DNA from: SIG607 sp045614505 | GTDB taxonomy: Bacteria > Bacillota > Clostridia > Oscillospirales > Acutalibacteraceae | Assembly: GCA_045614505.1 (NCBI GenBank) | Contig: JAZLDA010000027.1 | Location: 1 to 29,247 of the forward strand | Length of the DNA: 29,247 nt | Direction: 5' to 3' | In this document: positions 22,049 to 28,859 of the stretch, piece after piece | How positions within the stretch are numbered: the first letter of the stretch is position 1 | Layout: each line of letters begins with the position of its first letter | Program-made: the position numbers and the translations under genes | Notes under the pieces: model-generated | The model's input: the letters and a program-made list of their open reading frames with translations, nothing else | Databases searched by the model: none | Told to the model about the DNA's origin: nothing

Positions 22049-22077
22049 ATTGTATGAAAATAAACTGACAAATATAC
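22049..22077 (-). promoter_or_regulatory. Sigma-E-type promoter of spoIIID
   Basis: The minus strand reads GTATATT (22071-22077), a 14-base spacer and CATACAAT (22049-22056). This matches the sigma-E consensus, including all of the -10. It is 27 bases before the start codon. Confidence 0.78.
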
Positions 22078-22133
22078 CTTTCGTGCAAACGGAGGTTGTG
22101 GAAGTATAAATCTTTAAATGTTGTCACAAAAAC

Positions 22134-22173
22134 AACCTCCTTTGCAGTACAAGGACATATCACAAAGGAGGTT
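22134..22173 (-). terminator. Terminator at the end of the zinc-ribbon operon
   Basis: The minus strand forms an 11-base stem AACCTCCTTTG/CAAAGGAGGTT (arms at 22163-22173 and 22134-22144) with an 18-base loop, followed by GTTTTTGTG. A third related copy, GCAAACGGAGGTTGT (22085-22099), next to the spoIIID promoter can pair with the same middle arm. Confidence 0.75.
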
Positions 22174-22192
22174 AAATAAGGCTGCCTTACAT

Positions 22193-22216
22193 AAAATTTT
22201 TAAATTTAAAAATTTT
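22193..22216. repeat. Perfect 24-base AT-only palindrome
   Basis: The run AAAATTTTTAAA is followed directly by its exact reverse complement TTTAAAAATTTT. It lies 28 bases past the last zinc-ribbon gene, before the terminator. Function unknown; it could be a binding site or part of the transcript end. Confidence 0.6.
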
Positions 22217-22244
22217 GAATAAGTTATAAAATCCCATCAAGACT

Positions 22245-23138
22245 TTACTGTATTTTGCTAATTATCTGTTTTCTTGTTTCTTTATATTCTGCTTCGGTAA
22301 TAACTCCTTTTTCACGATATTCATTTAACAAATTGATTTTTTTATAACATTTCATTTTGTAGCTTTGTGATCCATGGTACTTTTCAATGCAAACTTTTAT
22401 CAATTTGCACAATTCACAAACCCACAAATACAAAGCGGAAAGGAGAATAAATGTTGCAACAACCTCGTCTTCATCCCAAAAATCTTCAGCACAACAAGGG
22501 ATTAGCATTATGAACAAAGTACAAACTGTAAGTATAGTGATAATAGTATTGTTTTTAAATTTGATTACATTTAAGATTTTAAATATAATTGCGATTATTC
22601 CACAGCAAAGAACCGTAGCGTACAATCCCTCTGTATAGTAGTAATAGCACATAGACAAACCCGCTATGCTTAATATTAACGGCAATATTAAAACGAAAAT
22701 ATTTATTATATCTAATTTTGATTTTTTTTCTTTTTTTACCTTTTTAATGGGTTGAGCTTTCTGCACACCAAATCCGGCGGGCATTTTTGTCGATGCTTTC
22801 GCACCATACATATTAATATAAATAGTGGTGTATTTTTGACCGGACATCAGATAGATATCATATATATCTATCATACCATTAATTCCCTCAACGCTAGTAG
22901 AACCACGGCGATTCCATTTAACCTTTTCACCATTTGGAGAGCGAAGTTTACTGAGATATTCTATTTCTCCTTCCACACTTTTTCTCGCAAGGGTGTATAT
23001 TGGCTTTTCGGGAATGAGGCCAAAATCGGAATCATCTTCAATTATTTCCGATACGGTAAATCCTGTTATTTTATTGCCGCAATACTGACAAAACTCACTA
23101 TCTTCAGGTAATATGTGATTACATTTATTACATTTCAT
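22245..23138 (-). CDS. Zinc-ribbon, four-helix membrane and SHOCT-like protein (operon gene 7)
   Basis: A 297-residue protein with no assigned function. It begins with a zinc ribbon (Cys3, 6, 17, 20) and continues with a soluble segment of about 30-135 containing VKWNRRGSTSVEGINGMIDIYDIYL. A Lys-rich stretch (KKVKKEKKSK) follows, then about four membrane helices (roughly 147-250). It ends in a SHOCT-like helical pair, LLNEYREKGVITEAEYKETRKQII, which in other proteins mediates oligomerisation. AAGGAGG precedes the ATG and overlaps the stop codon of the gene upstream, 11 bases away. It is the last gene of the operon. Confidence 0.75.
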   Translation of the reverse strand: MKCNKCNHILPEDSEFCQYCGNKITGFTVSEIIEDDSDFGLIPEKPIYTLARKSVEGEIEYLSKLRSPNGEKVKWNRRGSTSVEGINGMIDIYDIYLMSGQKYTTIYINMYGAKASTKMPAGFGVQKAQPIKKVKKEKKSKLDIINIFVLILPLILSIAGLSMCYYYYTEGLYATVLCCGIIAIIFKILNVIKFKNNTIITILTVCTLFIMLIPCCAEDFWDEDEVVATFILLSALYLWVCELCKLIKVCIEKYHGSQSYKMKCYKKINLLNEYREKGVITEAEYKETRKQIISKIQ

Positions 23139-23149
23139 ATTTTTCCTCC

Positions 23150-24487
23150 TTATTTCGTGAACGAAACAGAACCTTCATAATATTTTTTATCTGCGCTTAT
23201 AGTTAAATTAAGAGTTATATTACGACCTTTAAATTTCCACTGTATATGATATATACCTTCAGTATCTTTTCCAATGCGATTTTTCATTTCGCTAAAGCTG
23301 ACATTTTTTACGCCAATTTTATCATAATAGGTAGATGTGTATGTAGAACTGTATTCCTTCCCATACATTTCTGATAATTTTGAGTGGATATATGTCATAC
23401 GGTCGACAGCATTTTCTTCACTTAACAAAAATTTGTAACTTGCTATTTCAATTCTATCCTTGCCTTTGCCGACATCAAATTCAATAGCAGTATGACCTTT
23501 TTCTATGCCCATATATTCAAATCTCGGATATAAAGTATATTTAGAAAATTCGGGAAGACCTTCCGGGGGGTATACTTCTTTACTATAATCGACTCCTTCT
23601 CTTAACCCATTAATGTAATATACGGGTTTCTTATTGAAAACATAGTTTTCGTCTAAAAATCCGCAAGGGTCAAGCTCTGAGCCGTCAAATGAAAGATTTT
23701 TATATTGGCTATTGGGAGTAATTAAATATCTAACTACAATGTTACTTTCGCCATCTTCAAAAGTATGTTCGAATATATCTATCGTCGTTTTTGCATCGGC
23801 CCATGTTGAAGAGATAGTGTTTGTTTCAGTCGCCTCACCATAAATTCTTTTATACAATTTAACAATATCAGACAATGAATAACGGTCTTTTGAAAATGTA
23901 AATAGCACAGAATTTAAGTATTTTTGATCAAATCCGATATATACATATTCCGCCTTTTTTCCGTATAAATAAAAGACTTCTTCTCTATCTATTATTACGC
24001 TGGAATTCTTCATAAAATCGTTTGCTTCAAACAAAGGATTCTCGCCTATACCATTAACAGCTTTATGCTTTAACTTGATATTTCTGCTTGCTTCGTCGGC
24101 AGTCATACCAAATTTTAATTCGTAAAATTCCGGACACCCGTTTATGGTATTTATGTCTTGAGGTTTCACAATTAATTTACTTACAAAGAAACCTATTAAC
24201 GACAGAACGGCTACAGACAATATTGATATTAATATTTTAAGAAAAATTTTCCTTTTCCTTTTCTTCAATAGCAGTTTTGAAGCTTCAAACTCCTCGCTGT
24301 TGAAAGGGATATCTTCTTCGAGAATATCAACATCATCTTGTTTTAAAAACGAAGTTCCACACTTGTTGCACACATTCATATCCGGCAAAAGTTTGTTACC
24401 GCATTTTCGACAAAAGAAAGAGGTTTCTTCCTGTTCTATCATAGACTCAGGTATGTTGTTCGTTTCGTTTATAAAATTATTTTCCAT
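23150..24487 (-). CDS. Zinc-ribbon bitopic membrane protein, large outer domain (operon gene 6)
   Basis: A 445-residue protein not recognised beyond its layout. A cytoplasmic N-terminal zinc ribbon (Cys26, 29, 40, 43) is followed by an acidic linker, KKRKRK and one membrane helix (about 81-107). The remaining 340 residues should lie outside. They contain FYELKFGMTADEA, a phrase seen in repeat-type lipoprotein domains, and two stretches that may be an internal duplication: FTFSKDRYSLSDIVKLYKRIYGEA near 200 and KFLLSEENAVDRMTYIHSKLSEMYGKEY near 350. The positive-inside rule supports ribbon in, domain out. It is 38 bases after the Cys/His repeat gene. Confidence 0.75.
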   Translation of the reverse strand: MENNFINETNNIPESMIEQEETSFFCRKCGNKLLPDMNVCNKCGTSFLKQDDVDILEEDIPFNSEEFEASKLLLKKRKRKIFLKILISILSVAVLSLIGFFVSKLIVKPQDINTINGCPEFYELKFGMTADEASRNIKLKHKAVNGIGENPLFEANDFMKNSSVIIDREEVFYLYGKKAEYVYIGFDQKYLNSVLFTFSKDRYSLSDIVKLYKRIYGEATETNTISSTWADAKTTIDIFEHTFEDGESNIVVRYLITPNSQYKNLSFDGSELDPCGFLDENYVFNKKPVYYINGLREGVDYSKEVYPPEGLPEFSKYTLYPRFEYMGIEKGHTAIEFDVGKGKDRIEIASYKFLLSEENAVDRMTYIHSKLSEMYGKEYSSTYTSTYYDKIGVKNVSFSEMKNRIGKDTEGIYHIQWKFKGRNITLNLTISADKKYYEGSVSFTK

Positions 24488-24525
24488 ATTTCACACCAAT
24501 TTTATTTATAACTGCTATTTGTATA

Positions 24526-25374
24526 TCAATTGTGCATTAAGCAAAAATCTGAAAGTACTGATTTCTGATTATAACATCCGCTTTTAGCACAAGTATGCTC
24601 TGCGCAGTAATAACCATAGTTGCTTCTTCCGTTATGACATGTTCCGTACATACATTCATGAGAATAACAATAATTAGAATTGAAGACCTTTTGTAAAATG
24701 CAATAACTTTCAATACATGTGTGTTCTGCACAGTAGTTGCCATTTCCATTTGCCGCATTATTGCAACCTACTTCAAAACAATTATGTACCGAACAATATG
24801 GAGATGTGTATGATTTTCTAAAATCACATCCACTTTTAGTACATCTGTGTTCGGAACAATAACTGCCAGAATTATTGACGACATTATCACAACCTGCATA
24901 TATGCAAGTATAGACAGAAGGGTTATAAGTGTTTTGATGCGGTTTTTGTGTTGTGCTCTGTGAATTACTCGGCTTTTGTGTATTGGGAATTTCAACAGTT
25001 GATGTATCATCATATTCATCATCAATAACTTCGCGATAATCTGATGAATGGTAATCATTAGATGAATTATCCTTATTTCCATCGTCAGAGTATACACCAC
25101 TAAAAACAAGTATTGCCACTGCAACAAGCGCTACAGAGATAAGACCTAAAATAACAAGTATAATGGTTTTTCCTGTATTGCCCTTCTTTTGTTTTTTATA
25201 TTTTAAGTCGCTTGATTTATCTTTTATGTAAAGTCCGTCAATATCAAATTCTAACACCTTGCTTCCGCATTTTTCGCAAAACACAGAATCGTTTAAAAGT
25301 TTATTTCCGCACTTTCTGCAAAATAGAGTCGATTCGGTTTGAACTTGATTGTCTTTCTTTTGATTGGTTTTCAT
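24526..25374 (-). CDS. Zinc-ribbon membrane protein with six tandem Cys/His repeats (operon gene 5)
   Basis: A 282-residue protein. It has a cytoplasmic zinc ribbon (Cys19, 22, 33, 36), a basic stretch (KYKKQKKG) and a membrane helix (about 70-95). A disordered Asp/Ser/Thr/Gln linker (96-156) follows, then six gapless repeats of exactly 21 residues (157-282) that end with the protein. Each repeat has C-x4-C-x10-C-x2-H. Odd units end in G-x-Y-C-[SA]-E-H, even units do not, so the true period may be 42. Each set of three Cys and one His could hold a metal or form disulfides outside. The function is unknown; single C-x4-C-x(n)-YC-x2-H fingers occur in unrelated proteins. Confidence 0.78.
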   Translation of the reverse strand: MKTNQKKDNQVQTESTLFCRKCGNKLLNDSVFCEKCGSKVLEFDIDGLYIKDKSSDLKYKKQKKGNTGKTIILVILGLISVALVAVAILVFSGVYSDDGNKDNSSNDYHSSDYREVIDDEYDDTSTVEIPNTQKPSNSQSTTQKPHQNTYNPSVYTCIYAGCDNVVNNSGSYCSEHRCTKSGCDFRKSYTSPYCSVHNCFEVGCNNAANGNGNYCAEHTCIESYCILQKVFNSNYCYSHECMYGTCHNGRSNYGYYCAEHTCAKSGCYNQKSVLSDFCLMHN

Positions 25375-25410
25375 TGCTAACTACCTTTCTTCATTTGATG
25401 TTATGAAGAA

Positions 25411-25803
25411 TTATCTGATTATGCTCTCTTCGCAAACATGACAGTAGTCAGTGTCATTTGTTATGTCAGCACCGCACTTTTTACAGAATTTAATATTTTC
25501 TGGTTCTACTATCGTAACGGCGGGTTTTTCGACTATTTCCGTACCACATTTTCGGCAAAACTTACTGCTATCAATAAGTTTCTCACCACATTTTCTGCAA
25601 AAACGAACCTTATCGGTTTCGGTAGGGACTTCTTCGAAGTATTCGCTTTCGGTTATTTTAGAAAGACATAAGGTTATTATCATTGTAATTAAAGGAGAAA
25701 TAAGAAAACTTAAAAAGTAATAACCCCAAAAGTTTCTACCTTTCTTTTTTGCGATAAAACCAGGTATCAAAGCCCATAATGCTATTCCTATAAGTGTTGG
25801 CAT
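25411..25803 (-). CDS. Small membrane protein with two zinc ribbons (operon gene 4)
   Basis: A 130-residue protein with two N-terminal membrane helices (about 4-18 and 27-48) joined by AKKKGRNFWG, then two zinc ribbons in series: Cys69, 72, 83, 86 and Cys107, 110, 121, 124. The positive loop KKKGR between the helices suggests a hairpin with that loop inside; the location of the ribbons is then less certain than in the bitopic members. The first ribbon is nearly identical to that of gene 2, also in DNA. It begins 6 bases after gene 3. No function is recognised. Confidence 0.75.
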   Translation of the reverse strand: MPTLIGIALWALIPGFIAKKKGRNFWGYYFLSFLISPLITMIITLCLSKITESEYFEEVPTETDKVRFCRKCGEKLIDSSKFCRKCGTEIVEKPAVTIVEPENIKFCKKCGADITNDTDYCHVCEESIIR

Positions 25804-25809
25804 AATTCT

Positions 25810-26709
25810 TTACTCCTCCGTTATAATTTGAGTTCCGCACTGTCTACAAAATTCACTTTCATCAAGTAATTGAGTTCCACATTTGCGGCAAAATTTAATA
25901 ATATCATCATTATCCTCTACAACGATTTCTCGCAAAGTGTTGATTTCAAAAACACTGGTGTATAAGACTATACCAACCGTTAGTAAAATGAAAAGGATAC
26001 CACTAATATCGTAAAAATAAAAGTTTTGGAAAACAAGCAAGTCGCATAGCACTCGATTTATAAACTCTAATGCAAATGCTGTCCAGCCTAATACCTTGAT
26101 TACATTAACATAGAATTTTTCTTTATACAATTTAACTGCGATGATGATGTATAGAATTCCTGTAATAAATCTTGGGATAATTCCAAAAATCACATACATA
26201 CCGTAATTATCCATATCAGGCAAATATAACATGTAATATGTTAAATTGCTAATAAGTCCATACAAGTATGCAACACCAGTAAATATCAATGCAGTAGAAA
26301 ATAAACAACACGGTTTCTTATATACATATAGAAGCATATATAATGCGAATGATAAAGTTGCGAATATCATTAAAATTGTAAAAATATTAAAGTCAGACCA
26401 AGAATTAATAAACGAAATTACATAAAACACGAATAGCAAGGTGCTTATGCTAAACATTACCCATTTAATAACCGTATGTATTGTCTTGGTTTTACTGTGT
26501 AAGATTAGTTGAGAATAGAGACCATCACTACTAACTCTAATACCGAAAAACAATAATATTGCACCCGTAATACCAATACTATAAAAACCAATATTAGACC
26601 ATATATTAGTATCGTATGTATTTTCAACCGATGATTGTCCTATCATTGCTAATATCTGTAAGATAATCATTACTATACCAGCAATTATTCGAATAATACC
26701 CCTTTTCAT
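25810..26709 (-). CDS. Polytopic membrane protein with C-terminal zinc ribbon (operon gene 3)
   Basis: A 299-residue protein with about eight hydrophobic segments from the N-terminus (MKRGIIRIIAGIVMIILQILAMIG) to about residue 255. A short acidic linker (EVVEDNDD) and a C-terminal zinc ribbon follow (Cys274, 277, 288, 291; FCRKCG...FCRQCG). The hydrophobic part resembles no transporter family that I can name. It starts 4 bases after gene 2 and ends 6 bases before gene 4. Base composition is visibly more AT-rich than the origin block. Confidence 0.75.
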   Translation of the reverse strand: MKRGIIRIIAGIVMIILQILAMIGQSSVENTYDTNIWSNIGFYSIGITGAILLFFGIRVSSDGLYSQLILHSKTKTIHTVIKWVMFSISTLLFVFYVISFINSWSDFNIFTILMIFATLSFALYMLLYVYKKPCCLFSTALIFTGVAYLYGLISNLTYYMLYLPDMDNYGMYVIFGIIPRFITGILYIIIAVKLYKEKFYVNVIKVLGWTAFALEFINRVLCDLLVFQNFYFYDISGILFILLTVGIVLYTSVFEINTLREIVVEDNDDIIKFCRKCGTQLLDESEFCRQCGTQIITEE

Positions 26710-26713
26710 ATTT

Positions 26714-27031
26714 TTACTCCTTTACTATTTCTGTGCCACATTTTCGACAGAACTGACTATTGTCAATAAGTTTTTCGCCACATTTTCTGCAAAAACAAAC
26801 TTTGTCGTTATTTACTTCTTCAATAGGGCTATCTTGTATGTCGACATTTTCTTTGATTGATTTATTTGCTTTATGCTCATCCCACTTTTTACAAAGAGTT
26901 CGTGCTAACCACAGTGTACCACCAAACATTAAAGCTGTTGGTATGCCACCGAGAATAATGCCACCTTCTTTTACGAGTGTAGTTATTAAAGCATTAGCAA
27001 AAAAACATAAAATCCAAATTAGAACTTTCAT
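26714..27031 (-). CDS. Small membrane protein with C-terminal zinc ribbon (operon gene 2)
   Basis: A 105-residue protein. Two weak-to-moderate hydrophobic segments (about 2-18 and 25-43) are followed by a charged stretch (CKKWDEHKANKSIKENVD) and a C-terminal zinc ribbon (Cys81, 84, 95, 98). The ribbon differs from that of gene 4 by three residues in 26. It is 9 bases after gene 1 and 4 bases before gene 3, so it is surely co-transcribed. No function is recognised. Confidence 0.72.
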   Translation of the reverse strand: MKVLIWILCFFANALITTLVKEGGIILGGIPTALMFGGTLWLARTLCKKWDEHKANKSIKENVDIQDSPIEEVNNDKVCFCRKCGEKLIDNSQFCRKCGTEIVKE

Positions 27032-27040
27032 TTAACAACA

Positions 27041-28483
27041 TCACCCCTTATCTATTTTAGTACCACATATATGGCAGAAATCACTATCTGACGGTAAAGA
27101 CTGACCGCATTTCTTACAATATATAGTCGGTTCAGTACTAATTGTTGGCTCTGGCATAATTTCATTGTAATTCGGTGTATGGTTGGTTGTATTTACAGTT
27201 TCGCTATTCTTCTTATTATAGATTATAACCAATACTACAATTATAGCAATAATGAGTAGTATTACTATAACGGCAATCACACCTGAACTGTTATCGGAAT
27301 TATTGTTTGTGCTATCGTTTAAAGAAGAGTTGTTGGAAGAACCTACACCAGCCATATTAGAAATAGTAGGATATTGAACACTATCAAGCAAACTCTCAAA
27401 ATCAGAATACAGTTTATGGGTGCTTGTGCCACCAAATTGGAACATATACATCCAACCGTTATCTACATAAATCAACTGCGTCATAGTAAGCGAAAAATCA
27501 ATACCGTATGCTTCTTGCGAGCCTGTGAATTCGCCTTTGTAATATTGAACTCCATTATATGTAACAACAGAAATATTATCGGCAGTTGTGCCTAACATTT
27601 CCTCAATATCCGATTTGGTAAAAGCAGAATTGTTAAGGTCAGAACGAGTATAACCAATTCTATCTAAAGGCGACATCTGCCCCCACACATCTGTGCTACC
27701 ATAAATTATTATGCAACCGTCTTCTTTGGTGGAAACGAACTTGACATCAATAAATTCTCGGTCTTTTGAGAGCTCTTTTTGTTGCCAATTTGCAGGAACT
27801 GCAAACGTCACACCACTATCTGTGTCGGTGTAGATGAACCGGTTAGTATCTTCGCCTTCTTCTGAAACGGGCGGTGCCTTATCATATTTGATACTGTCCA
27901 CGATTGTTTTGATTGTAGTCTCTTGCCTTGATGAAATGCTCCCTTCATAAGACCGCATTGTAAAATTCATTGCCCTGCCGTTGTATATTGTATAATATTG
28001 CAAACCGTGAACAGTGTTGTCTGCGTCCGTAAAATTTATTCTAATGAACTTGGCTTGCGAGTGCTGATACACTTCGCAGTTCAAGACAGTGATACCATAA
28101 TCAGCATATTGATTTGTTAATGTTGAAGCAAGTGTGTTAAGAACGGTGTCGCTAAGTAAACTAAAATTGCTTAAATTGTTTTCCGTCATAGTGACAACGA
28201 TTTCTTCGTTGCGGGTATCTGAAACGGCAGTGAGATAAATATTGTTTGTTTCAAACTGACCTATAAGAGCAGATTTTGTTGTGCCTAACTCACGAAATAT
28301 CGGGTCGCTTGAAGAAGTATTCCTTGTGATAACAGAGTACCCTGAGGGGATTGTTACTTCCAATTCTAATTCGGATAATTTATGAGTGCTTGATGCCGCA
28401 TGCACTGGTGTTGGACATAAAGCACTGATAACTAATGTCAAAATTAGTGTTTGTATTGATAAAAACCGCAAAAACTTCTTCAT
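27041..28483 (-). CDS. Exported, membrane-anchored protein with cytoplasmic zinc ribbon (operon gene 1)
   Basis: A 480-residue protein with a signal peptide (1-29, cleavage after PVHA). Two extracytoplasmic domains follow: LSELELEVTIPSGYSVITRN to about 200, and YTDTDSGVTFAVPANWQQKEL to about 375. The second opens like PsbP/DUF1795-type domains; the first may be a diverged copy. A Ser/Asn-rich stalk, one membrane helix (about 401-422), Asn-Lys-Lys and a C-terminal zinc ribbon (Cys456, 459, 470, 473) complete it. The ribbon is therefore inside and the domains outside. I start at 28483 because GGGGGA lies about nine bases upstream; a TTG at 28513 would spoil the signal peptide. It has a good promoter at 28528-28556. 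Confidence 0.78.
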   Translation of the reverse strand: MKKFLRFLSIQTLILTLVISALCPTPVHAASSTHKLSELELEVTIPSGYSVITRNTSSSDPIFRELGTTKSALIGQFETNNIYLTAVSDTRNEEIVVTMTENNLSNFSLLSDTVLNTLASTLTNQYADYGITVLNCEVYQHSQAKFIRINFTDADNTVHGLQYYTIYNGRAMNFTMRSYEGSISSRQETTIKTIVDSIKYDKAPPVSEEGEDTNRFIYTDTDSGVTFAVPANWQQKELSKDREFIDVKFVSTKEDGCIIIYGSTDVWGQMSPLDRIGYTRSDLNNSAFTKSDIEEMLGTTADNISVVTYNGVQYYKGEFTGSQEAYGIDFSLTMTQLIYVDNGWMYMFQFGGTSTHKLYSDFESLLDSVQYPTISNMAGVGSSNNSSLNDSTNNNSDNSSGVIAVIVILLIIAIIVVLVIIYNKKNSETVNTTNHTPNYNEIMPEPTISTEPTIYCKKCGQSLPSDSDFCHICGTKIDKG

Positions 28484-28527
28484 TACTGCCATCCCCCATG
28501 TAGAAAACCGCAAATTCTATTTTTTAC

Positions 28528-28556
28528 ATTTTAACATATAAATACAGTTTTAGCAA
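28528..28556 (-). promoter_or_regulatory. Promoter of the seven-gene zinc-ribbon operon
   Basis: The minus strand reads TTGCTA (28551-28556), 17 bases, TAAAAT (28528-28533), about 45 bases before the first start codon. In the 376-base gap 28484-28859 the stretch 28557-28705 holds nothing else that I can support. Confidence 0.65.
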
Positions 28557-28705
28557 TAACAAGGCAATTTTTGACACAATATATAAAAAAGTGTATACAA
28601 CTAAACGGTAAGGTTGTGATTGTATGAATTTTGCTAAAAAAATATTCGTTTTGTTTTGCCTTTAGTATAAAGCGACATTTTTTTATGATGCGGTGTGATT
28701 TTTCG

Positions 28706-28734
28706 TTGCAATTTTTTGAAGTCTATGATATAAT
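28706..28734 (+). promoter_or_regulatory. Sigma-A promoter of pckA
   Basis: TTGCAA (28706-28711), 17 bases, TATAAT (28729-28734). The predicted start is near 28741, leaving an untranslated leader of about 120 bases. Confidence 0.82.
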
Positions 28735-28737
28735 TGG

Positions 28738-28825
28738 CTCATAATTAGGGAGAATTTGGCTTTTGTGTCAAATTTTCTCCGTTGTCGTTTTAATAACGGG
28801 TATTATTAATCGGCAAAATTATGAG
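28738..28825 (+). promoter_or_regulatory. Structured three-way-junction leader of pckA
   Basis: CTCATAATT (28738-28746) pairs with AATTATGAG (28817-28825). Inside are GGAGAATTTG/CAAATTTTCTCC (28749-28780, two-base bulge) and TTAATAA/TTATTAA (28790-28809). Transcription from 28741 would include six of the nine closing bases. A second TATAAT begins at 28826. It may be a regulatory leader or chance AT-rich pairing. Confidence 0.4.
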
Positions 28826-28859
28826 TATAATATGTAATGTAAGAAAAGAGGTAATTTTA

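Noticed and set aside
24537..25127. Alternative minus-strand frames overlapping the Cys/His repeat gene
   Set aside because: They are out-of-frame readings of the repeats, without ribosome sites, while the main frame keeps every Cys and His in register.
22245..28483. Prophage or defence island
   Set aside because: No integrase, structural phage protein, nuclease, helicase or transposase is visible, and the operon ends cleanly at spoIIID and pckA.
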